Below, piece by piece: positions 1 to 5,023 of a DNA stretch of 10,196 bases. Made by a program: the position numbers and the translations under genes. The notes below the pieces were generated by a model. It saw nothing but the letters and a program-made list of their open reading frames with translations, ran no database searches and had not been told where the DNA came from. Source of the DNA: CAIOJG01 sp964477455 (GTDB lineage Bacteria > Patescibacteriota > Patescibacteriia > Magasanikbacterales > GWA2-37-8); assembly GCA_964477455.1 (NCBI GenBank), contig CAYZHG010000054.1, positions 1 to 10,196 on the forward strand, given 5' to 3'. Numbering within the stretch: the first letter of the stretch is position 1; each line of letters begins with the position of its first letter.

Positions 1-374
1 GAACTGTTTTGGAAAGATTACTTTATTATGCTGGCAGAGAGTTAGATGTCGCATCTTTTCAAAATTATATCAATTCATTGCGCGAGTTTACCAATGAAAT
101 TTGGCATATACTGGATAGCCAAAAAGAAAGCATCAACGCTTTGCATGAAACGAATGAATCTTTGTTGACATTGCGAACCAACAATGTGATGAGAATGTTG
201 ACGATTATTTCGGTAACTACTTTCCCTTTAACATTGCTGGCTACTATTTTTGCAATTCCAACTTTAGGTAATCCATTTACACATTTGACAGGTGGCTTTT
301 GGTTTATTTTATTGTTAATGTTTTTTGGAGCAGTCGGCATGTTTGCAGTCTTTAAAAAGAAAGATTGGGTCTGA
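1..374 (+). CDS. CorA-like divalent cation transporter, C-terminal part (5' end outside window)
   Basis: Only the last ~123 codons are present; the frame is open to the left edge, so the true start lies outside. What is visible is the end of the cytoplasmic stalk helix and the two-helix membrane module of the CorA superfamily. The segment ALHETNESLLTLRTNNVMR leads into a first membrane helix (about nt 195-260), followed by a short outer loop and a second helix (about nt 295-350), then the basic C-terminal tail FKKKDWV. CorA proteins form pentameric inner-membrane channels for Mg2+ (or Co2+/Ni2+; Zn2+ in ZntB). The Gly-Met-Asn signature expected at the end of the first helix is absent: the protein reads IFAIPTLGNPF where IFGMNT-like sequence is expected. 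Family assignment is good; transport specificity is therefore uncertain, and no gene symbol is given. The gene ends just before a terminator shared with convergent cysS. Confidence 0.8.
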   Translation, partial: TVLERLLYYAGRELDVASFQNYINSLREFTNEIWHILDSQKESINALHETNESLLTLRTNNVMRMLTIISVTTFPLTLLATIFAIPTLGNPFTHLTGGFWFILLLMFFGAVGMFAVFKKKDWV

Positions 375-384
375 TGTATAAATT

Positions 385-420
385 AAAAAATCACCTAAAA
401 TTAATTAGGTGATTTTTTTT
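385..420. terminator. Bidirectional rho-independent terminator
   Basis: The 8-bp stem TCACCTAA (391-398) / TTAGGTGA (405-412) with a 6-nt loop is flanked by A6 on the left and T8 on the right. It therefore gives a stem plus U-run on both strands. It sits between the convergent ends of the corA-like gene and cysS and can stop transcription of both. Confidence 0.9.
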
Positions 421-435
421 ATTTTAAAAAACTAT

Positions 436-1851
436 CTATCTTTTGGTGACCTGCGTTCCTTCTTTAGTATCTTCAACCTTATATCCAGAAGCTTCCAATT
501 TTAACCTTAATTCGTCACTTTTATTCCATTCTTTGTTTTGTCGTGCTTGATCGCGCTTGGTAATGAGATCTGAAATTTCTAGTGGCAAACTGGATATTAA
601 AGTTTGTTCAGATTTTTTATCTAATTCTTCTTTAATTTTTAATCCAAAAATTTCATCAAATTCTAGTAATGTTTCACGGCTTATATTATTATTTTTAATC
701 GCTTCCCAAACCAGACTTAATGCCGAGGCAATATTTAAATCATCGCCAATAAAAGCTAGAAATTTATTTTTTATTTCCATCTCTTCGTCGGATTTCTTTT
801 GATCAACATTGGAAATAATTTCTTTTTTGTATTTTAATTTTTTGGAAGCATTGTATAAATGATGAAGCCCTGTTTGAGCCGCGCGCAAAGCTTCCCAAGA
901 AAATGTCAATTGTTTGCGGTAGTGGGTTTGTAATAATAAAAATCGATAGGCGAGTGGCGATATTTCTTTTTCCTTCAAAGTTTGCAAAGTAACAAAATTA
1001 TCACCCGATTTAGCCATTTTATCATTGCCCATAAGTAAAAATTCTCCATGCATCCAAAAATTTGCTAAGGATGAATCATAGGCCGCTTCGCTTTGAGCAA
1101 TTTCGTTTGTATGATGAACGGGGATATGATCAACGCCACCGCAATGGATATCAAAAGTTTCTCCCAAATATTTCATCGCCATAGCACTACATTCGATATG
1201 CCAGCCAGGAAATCCAACTCCCCAAGGACTTTTCCATTCCATCTGTCTTTTTTGTAATTTTGGAGAAAATTTCCAGAGGGCAAAATCGGTAGTGCTACGT
1301 TTGTCTCCAACATCCACGCGAACACCGGCTCGCAACTCTTGGTTTTGTAAATTTGCCAATTTTCCGTAGTCTTTCAATTTGCTAGTATCAAAATAAATAC
1401 CGTCCGATGTTGCATAGGTGAAACCCTTTTTTTCTAGTTTTTTTATCAAATTTATTTGTTCTTTGATGTGATCGGTAGCACGGCACCAAATACTTGGTTT
1501 TATTATATTGAGCTGTTCCATGTCTAAGCGAAATGCATGCGTATAAAATTCCGCCAATTCCCAAGCAGTTTTACCTTCTCTTGCGGAACCTTTTTCCATT
1601 TTATCTTCACCTTCGTCGGCGTCATCGGTCAAATGGCCAACATCGGTAATATTCATGACGTGTTTAACCTTGTAGTCATTGTATGCCAAGGCGCGTTTTA
1701 GAATATCTTCAAAAACATAAGTTCGCAAATTTCCGATATGAGCAAAATTGTATACAGTTGGTCCGCATGTATAAAGACCGACATTATTTTTTTTGATAGA
1801 TTTGAATTCTTCGATTCGACGTGTCAGGGTATTATATAAGTATAGAGGCAT
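436..1851 (-). CDS. cysS: Cysteinyl-tRNA synthetase
   Basis: Class I aminoacyl-tRNA synthetase that charges tRNA-Cys with cysteine using ATP, in the cytoplasm. The 471-residue product is full length for the family (about 460-480). It begins MPLYLYNTLTRR and carries the HIGH-type ATP motif HIGN at residues 38-41. The KMSKS loop appears as KMAKS at 278-282, a common variant. The four zinc ligands that select cysteine are visible as C29 (TCGPTVYN), C221 (GWHIEC), H246 and E250 (HHTNE); their relative spacing matches the E. coli set C28/C209/H234/E238. The C-terminal DALR and anticodon-binding part is present (from about residue 360), ending with an RDQARQNKEWNKSDELR helix typical of CysS. The ATG at 1851 is the natural start. 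A TATACT box lies only about 12 nt upstream, implying an almost leaderless mRNA. It is transcribed alone, divergently from pilM, and shares a terminator with the corA-like gene. Confidence 0.97.
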   Translation of the reverse strand: MPLYLYNTLTRRIEEFKSIKKNNVGLYTCGPTVYNFAHIGNLRTYVFEDILKRALAYNDYKVKHVMNITDVGHLTDDADEGEDKMEKGSAREGKTAWELAEFYTHAFRLDMEQLNIIKPSIWCRATDHIKEQINLIKKLEKKGFTYATSDGIYFDTSKLKDYGKLANLQNQELRAGVRVDVGDKRSTTDFALWKFSPKLQKRQMEWKSPWGVGFPGWHIECSAMAMKYLGETFDIHCGGVDHIPVHHTNEIAQSEAAYDSSLANFWMHGEFLLMGNDKMAKSGDNFVTLQTLKEKEISPLAYRFLLLQTHYRKQLTFSWEALRAAQTGLHHLYNASKKLKYKKEIISNVDQKKSDEEMEIKNKFLAFIGDDLNIASALSLVWEAIKNNNISRETLLEFDEIFGLKIKEELDKKSEQTLISSLPLEISDLITKRDQARQNKEWNKSDELRLKLEASGYKVEDTKEGTQVTKR

Positions 1852-1862
1852 AAAAATCTTTT

Positions 1863-1868
1863 AGTATA
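1863..1868 (-). promoter_or_regulatory. Putative -10 box for cysS
   Basis: On the - strand the sequence TATACT occurs 11 nt before the cysS ATG. A transcript starting about 7 nt after it would have a leader of roughly 5 nt. No convincing -35 hexamer is visible, so this rests on the -10 match and its position. Confidence 0.4.
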
Positions 1869-1934
1869 ATGTATCAATTTTACCTTATTTATCCACAGTT
1901 TTCAAGAGTGGTATATCAGAGAAGTGTTATTTTT

Positions 1935-1945
1935 GTTATAATTAC
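1935..1945 (+). promoter_or_regulatory. Extended -10 promoter of pilM (TGTTATAATTA)
   Basis: The first base listed is the G of the TG element; the full 11-mer TGTTATAATTA spans 1934-1944 and contains TGn followed by a perfect TATAAT (1937-1942). The identical 11-mer precedes the pilin and pilD genes. The expected start near 1949 gives a leader of about 17 nt before the pilM ATG at 1966. No clear -35 is seen, as is common for extended -10 promoters. Confidence 0.65.
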
Positions 1946-1965
1946 GATGTAAAAATTAATTGTAT

Positions 1966-3099
1966 ATGTTATTTTTTAAACCTAAATCACACCTCGGTAT
2001 AGATTTGGGTGCTGGTGGTATCAAAATTGTAGAATTACAAATAGAAAAGAAAAGGCCAATGCTATACACTTATGGCATGACCTCTCAGATGCAGGATGTG
2101 CACCGTTTGTTTGATGTTTCCATAAAAAAAGATATTCGATTGTCTGCGAGTGATCAAAAAGTAAAAGTTGAAGCACCGTTAATTGATCCAGATCAGATCA
2201 AAAAATATGCCGAATTGTTAAAAGCGGTATGTTTAGCTTCAAGAACAAAAGCAATTTCTGCCACGGTTAGCTTGCCAGTGTCCGTTGTTTTTCATGCGGT
2301 AATAAATTTGCCATTATTAAAAAAAGAAGAATTGGATAAAGTATTGCGTGCTGAGGTAAAAAAACTTCTACCTCGACCAATCGATGATATGGTATTGGAT
2401 TACCAAATGATTAAAAATGCTCCAGAATCCAAAACACAGCGAGTATTGGTAAATGCTGTACCAAAGGAATTGGTTGTTTTTTATACTCAAGTTTTTAAAT
2501 TGGCCGGTATTGGACTAGAATCATTAGAGCCAGAATCCATTGCTTTGGAGCGTTCTTTGGTTGGTCGCGACCAGAGTGTTGCTATGATTATCGATATTGG
2601 TGCAGAACGAACCAATTTTTATATTATCGATCAAGGGTATGCCATTACTCATCATAGTACAGAAATTGGAGGTACTAGATTGAATAAAATTTTATCTTCT
2701 ATTTTAGGATTAAATGAAGATTTGGTCGAGCAATTAAAACACGATTATTTTGGTAGTTTATTGAAAAAGTCGAGCCGTGGTCAAATGACTAAAGAAAAAT
2801 TCTTTGGTTTATTTTCTTCGATTATTGATCCGATAATGAAAGAAATTGAATACAGTTTTGAATTGTATCTAAAACAATCGGGAAATGAAAATAAACGTCC
2901 GGAAAAAATTATTTTAACAGGTGGTGGAAGTTCGATGCCTTTTTTAGCTGATATTATTTCCGACAAATTTAATATTAAATGTTATGTTGGTGATCCGTGG
3001 GGTCGAGTAGTGTACCAAGATGGTTTGAAGCCTGCACTAAACAAAATTGGACCAAGAATGTCGGTAGCGGTCGGACTAGCGCTTCGAAAATTAGTGTGA
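1966..3099 (+). CDS. pilM: Type IV pilus assembly protein PilM (actin-like ATPase)
   Basis: Cytoplasmic actin/FtsA-fold protein of the type IV pilus inner-membrane platform. In studied systems it binds ATP and the N-terminal tail of PilN, linking PilN/PilO to the motor. The 377-residue product shows the family's nucleotide-binding motifs in order: phosphate-1 loop GIDLGAGGIKIVEL (about 11-24), phosphate-2 loop IIDIGAERTNF (about 208-218), and the adenosine motif KIILTGGGSSMPFL (about 314-327). PilM-typical stretches are also present (LPVSVVFHAVINLP; RAEVKKLLPRPIDDMVLDYQ; LESLEPESIAL). The ATG at 1966 is chosen over an in-frame TTG at 1960 because FFKPKSHLGIDLG is the usual PilM start, and TTG adds only two residues. 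There is no Shine-Dalgarno. pilN and pilO do not follow, unlike classical pilMNOPQ operons; a receiver gene follows after 36 nt instead. Some proteins of this fold are annotated as competence or general secretion PilM. Confidence 0.93.
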   Translation: MLFFKPKSHLGIDLGAGGIKIVELQIEKKRPMLYTYGMTSQMQDVHRLFDVSIKKDIRLSASDQKVKVEAPLIDPDQIKKYAELLKAVCLASRTKAISATVSLPVSVVFHAVINLPLLKKEELDKVLRAEVKKLLPRPIDDMVLDYQMIKNAPESKTQRVLVNAVPKELVVFYTQVFKLAGIGLESLEPESIALERSLVGRDQSVAMIIDIGAERTNFYIIDQGYAITHHSTEIGGTRLNKILSSILGLNEDLVEQLKHDYFGSLLKKSSRGQMTKEKFFGLFSSIIDPIMKEIEYSFELYLKQSGNENKRPEKIILTGGGSSMPFLADIISDKFNIKCYVGDPWGRVVYQDGLKPALNKIGPRMSVAVGLALRKLV

Positions 3100-3135
3100 T
3101 ACCATAGTATAGAAGTTAAGTAATTTTATTTTAAT

Positions 3136-3513
3136 ATGGCAGAAAAAATTCATGTATTGCTGGTAGAAGATGATGTTTTTCTATCGGGCATTTACCAGAA
3201 AAAGTTTGAAATGGAGGGGTACAAAGTTTCTTTAGCCGACAATGGGGAAAAGGCATTGTTGGAAGTTAAAAAGAAAAAACCAAACATTGTCATGCTTGAT
3301 ATTTTGTTGCCAAAACTTGATGGCTTTGCAGTTTTATCAAAATTAAAATCAGATCCAGAGGTAAAAGATATTCCAGTAATTTTATTAACAAATCTTGGTC
3401 AAAAAGATGATGTCGAAAAAGGTTTGCAAATGGGAGCGGCGGATTATCTAATTAAAGCTCATTTTAAACCATCCGAAGTTGTGGACAAAATTAAGCAAGT
3501 GTTACATCTTTAG
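3136..3513 (+). CDS. Receiver-only response regulator (CheY/PilG-like)
   Basis: A stand-alone phosphoacceptor receiver domain of 125 residues with no output domain. All key residues are visible: the acidic pair E11/D12/D13 (LLVEDD), phosphoacceptor D55 (VMLDILLPKLDG), T85 (VILLTN) and K107 (YLIKAH). It should accept a phosphoryl group from a histidine kinase not encoded here and act through protein-protein contact. Its place between pilM and the pilin suggests control of pilus extension, retraction or motility, as with PilG/PilH/CheY, but that is inferred only from position. It starts 36 nt after pilM with no strong Shine-Dalgarno and no clear promoter of its own, so cotranscription with pilM is likely. 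The pilin promoter begins just past its stop codon. Confidence 0.93.
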   Translation: MAEKIHVLLVEDDVFLSGIYQKKFEMEGYKVSLADNGEKALLEVKKKKPNIVMLDILLPKLDGFAVLSKLKSDPEVKDIPVILLTNLGQKDDVEKGLQMGAADYLIKAHFKPSEVVDKIKQVLHL

Positions 3514-3521
3514 TAGACTTG

Positions 3522-3532
3522 TGTTATAATTA
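3522..3532 (+). promoter_or_regulatory. Extended -10 promoter of the pilin gene (TGTTATAATTA)
   Basis: The same 11-mer as before pilM and pilD, with TATAAT at 3525-3530 and a TG element just ahead. It begins 8 nt after the response-regulator stop. The expected start near 3537 gives a leader of about 157 nt before the pilin ATG, far longer than at the other promoters in the window. Confidence 0.7.
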
Positions 3533-3559
3533 GTTTGTTAGTTAGATTAAGATTGTATT

Positions 3560-3598
3560 ATGAAAATAACATCAAATGAAAAGGGGGTGAATTCATAA
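3560..3598 (+). CDS. Possible 12-codon upstream ORF in the pilin leader
   Basis: ATG at 3560 opens a frame of 12 codons (MKITSNEKGVNS) that ends with TAA at 3596-3598. It has no Shine-Dalgarno of its own and its coding sequence contains the strong internal Shine-Dalgarno at 3579-3590. If translated, its ribosomes would terminate inside the 5' arm of the stem that pairs with the pilin start codon, so it could open that stem. It may equally be chance. No codon bias or similarity can be judged at this length. Confidence 0.2.
   Translation: MKITSNEKGVNS
3579..3590 (+). promoter_or_regulatory. Isolated strong Shine-Dalgarno, about 100 nt before the pilin start
   Basis: AAAAGGGGGTGA matches the consensus AAAGGAGGTGA with one A-to-G change (a G-U wobble with the 16S 3' end). 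It is by far the best Shine-Dalgarno in the window. No ATG, GTG or TTG follows at a productive distance with an open frame; only an ATA at 3595 does. The genes around it use almost no Shine-Dalgarno, so its presence here is unlikely to be accidental. Confidence 0.6.
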
Positions 3599-3631
3599 AT
3601 AAGATCGGAAAGCGCATTTGCGGGTTTAAGT

Positions 3632-3657
3632 GCCGGTTCATTTTAATTGAGACCGGT
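3632..3657 (+). promoter_or_regulatory. Hairpin in the pilin leader
   Basis: GCCGGTTCA (3632-3640) pairs with TGAGACCGGT (3648-3657), giving nine base pairs including one G-U and one bulged G, around a 7-nt A/U loop. No U-run follows, so it is not an intrinsic terminator. Its 5' arm is also complementary to GATCGG at 3603-3608, giving an alternative fold. Confidence 0.5.
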
Positions 3658-3693
3658 TGAAATTAGATAATTTTATAAACTAAATTTGAATTT

Positions 3694-4116
3694 ATGAATA
3701 AGAAAGGTTTTACATTGATTGAATTGCTTATCGTGATTGCAATCATCGGTTTACTATCTACTCTAGCAGTAGTAGCGTTAGGTTCAGCTCGTGTTAAAGC
3801 ACGCGATTCCAAACGTCTAGCCGATTTGAAACAATTACAAACAGCTCTTGAATTATATTACACCGACCAATCTGCTTATCCAACAGGCTCTGCCGTTGAT
3901 TTAGGTACAGGTTCATACGCTTGTTTGAACTCCACTGGTTTTGCCGCTACTGGTTGTGCTTCCCCATACATGGGTCAAGTTCCAGTAGATCCAAAGACTG
4001 GTTATTACAAATACACTGCGGCTTCTAGTAGTTATACAATCGACGCTACTTTAGAAGGCGCTGTTGCAGGTCTTTCTGCTGGTGCTATTCAATTAAGTCC
4101 AGCTGGAATTAAATAA
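3694..4116 (+). CDS. pilA: Type IV pilin (major-pilin-like prepilin)
   Basis: Precursor of a type IV pilus or pseudopilus subunit, 140 residues. The class III leader is MNKKG with cleavage by PilD after G5, giving a mature N-terminus FTLIE with the conserved Glu at mature position 5. A hydrophobic helix (about residues 6-30) anchors the subunit and packs in the filament core. It is followed by the amphipathic ARDSKRLADLKQLQTALELYY stretch characteristic of Patescibacteria pilins. The globular part holds two cysteines (C77, C88) that could form a disulfide, a PVDPKTGYYKY segment common in these pilins, and an Ala/Gly/Ser-rich tail. Codons look less A/T-biased than in neighbours (many GCT, ATC, CGT, GGT), as expected for a highly expressed gene. 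A dedicated promoter, long leader and own terminator also fit high, separately controlled expression. No Shine-Dalgarno lies directly before the ATG. It could be a minor pilin, but size and context favour a major one. Confidence 0.93.
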   Translation: MNKKGFTLIELLIVIAIIGLLSTLAVVALGSARVKARDSKRLADLKQLQTALELYYTDQSAYPTGSAVDLGTGSYACLNSTGFAATGCASPYMGQVPVDPKTGYYKYTAASSSYTIDATLEGAVAGLSAGAIQLSPAGIK

Positions 4117-4132
4117 TTATTTTTCCAAACTT

Positions 4133-4166
4133 ACCCACCTAACTATAGGTGGGTTTTGTTTTTTTA
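4133..4166 (+). terminator. Rho-independent terminator of the pilin gene
   Basis: ACCCACCT (4133-4140) and AGGTGGGT (4147-4154) form an 8-bp stem with a 6-nt loop, followed by a T-rich run (TTTTGTTTTTTT). It lies 17 nt after the pilin stop and separates the pilin transcript from pilD. Confidence 0.93.
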
Positions 4167-4173
4167 TTGGCTG

Positions 4174-4184
4174 TGTTATAATTA
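4174..4184 (+). promoter_or_regulatory. Extended -10 promoter of pilD-ligA (TGTTATAATTA)
   Basis: Third exact copy of the 11-mer, with TATAAT at 4177-4182, directly after the pilin terminator. The expected start near 4189 leaves about 21 nt before the pilD ATG, with no Shine-Dalgarno in between. It would drive pilD and, by the 4-nt gap, ligA. Confidence 0.7.
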
Positions 4185-4209
4185 CAATCTAAATTAAAAA
4201 GTAATTTCT

Positions 4210-5019
4210 ATGCTAGATTTGGGCAGTTACGTCGTACTGTTGGGTGGCATAATTTATTTTTTTGTCTTTATACTTGGGTTAATACTCGGTAGTTTTTTGA
4301 ATTCTTGGATGTGGCGAGTCCGCGACAATATAAAGATATTATCCAACAGTCGCAGTATGTGTCCAAATTGTCGCTATCAACTGGCTTGGTATGAAAATAT
4401 TCCAGTAATTAGTTGGTTGGCTTTGCGCGCTCATTGTAGAAACTGTAAAAAAACGATTCATTGGTCGTATCCAGTAGTCGAACTATCCTCTGGTTTATTG
4501 ATGATGTATATCGTTCAACAGCATTTAAAACTAGTTCATTTTAGTGAATGGACATTGTTGCGTGACGTCTCTTTTCTCACGTTATTAATAATTATCTTTG
4601 TCTACGATTTACGTTATAAAATAATACTGTCGCGTGTAGTTTGGGCGGGTACAATTATCGGTCTTTTGATAAATATTTTTGTTTTAAATTTTTCTGCCGA
4701 CACTTATTTATTGGGAATGATAATTGGTGGCGGTTTTTTTCTTTTGCAGTTTGTAGTTTCAAGAGGTAGATGGATAGGTGGTGGTGATGTTCGAATGGGA
4801 GTAATGATGGGGGCTTGGCTGGGTTGGCAAAATACATTGTTGGCCTTATTTATTGCTTATGTTTTGGGTGCTTTGATAGGTTTAGGGTTGATGCTATTTA
4901 AAAAAGTAGATGGCAAAACCGAAGTACCATTTGGTGTTTTTTTGGTCGTTGGTACTTTAGTTGCTTTGTATCACGGGACTACCATTATAAATTGGTACGT
5001 AAATTTGATTGGTTTTTAA
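4210..5019 (+). CDS. pilD: Prepilin peptidase / N-methyltransferase PilD
   Basis: Integral inner-membrane aspartic protease of the GxGD class. It removes the short basic leader of type IV prepilins and N-methylates the new N-terminal Phe; its obvious local substrate is the pilin encoded just upstream. The 269-residue protein has an N-terminal membrane helix with GSFLNSWMWR (27-36), then the cytoplasmic methyltransferase-type loop with the two zinc-binding CxxC pairs C51/C54 and C76/C79 and the WYENIPVISWL stretch. A multi-helix membrane domain follows with the catalytic aspartates D133 (FVYDLRYKI) and D193 (GGGDVRMG). Length and motifs are complete, so a bifunctional enzyme is expected. The ATG at 4210 follows its own promoter. 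The stop is separated from the ligA ATG by 4 nt, so the two are probably cotranscribed, an arrangement with no obvious functional reason. Confidence 0.96.
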   Translation: MLDLGSYVVLLGGIIYFFVFILGLILGSFLNSWMWRVRDNIKILSNSRSMCPNCRYQLAWYENIPVISWLALRAHCRNCKKTIHWSYPVVELSSGLLMMYIVQQHLKLVHFSEWTLLRDVSFLTLLIIIFVYDLRYKIILSRVVWAGTIIGLLINIFVLNFSADTYLLGMIIGGGFFLLQFVVSRGRWIGGGDVRMGVMMGAWLGWQNTLLALFIAYVLGALIGLGLMLFKKVDGKTEVPFGVFLVVGTLVALYHGTTIINWYVNLIGF

Positions 5020-5023
5020 TCCT

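Larger units (their letters stand above)
3537..3693 (+). promoter_or_regulatory. Structured 5' leader of the pilin mRNA, candidate cis-regulatory RNA
   Basis: This leader combines several elements. A near-perfect Shine-Dalgarno (AAAAGGGGGTGA, 3579-3590) has no pilin start codon near it. ATTCATAAAT (3591-3600) is the exact reverse complement of ATTTATGAAT (3690-3699), which contains the pilin ATG (3694-3696); together they can form a 10-bp basal stem. Between them GATCGG (3603-3608) and GACCGG (3651-3656) can each pair with CCGGTT (3633-3638), so the two stems exclude each other. A small CGC-ATTT-GCG hairpin lies at 3613-3622. The second option is the stronger hairpin (3632-3657). No U-run follows, so control of translation is more likely than attenuation. 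I do not recognise a known riboswitch class. The folds are drawn by eye. Confidence 0.5.

Noticed and set aside
1889..1897. Replication origin at the DnaA box
   Set aside because: There is only a single box in the spacer, with no dnaA or dnaN nearby and no array of boxes.
3591..3660. Known c-di-GMP riboswitch (GEMM) in the pilin leader
   Set aside because: Pilus genes are known targets, so I looked for it, but the conserved GEMM core segments and tetraloop-receptor arrangement are not present. The stems here are organised differently.
5009..5023. Upstream TTG start for ligA overlapping pilD
   Set aside because: It adds only MVFNP before a normal LigA N-terminus, and the ATG at 5024 is a better codon 4 nt after the pilD stop.
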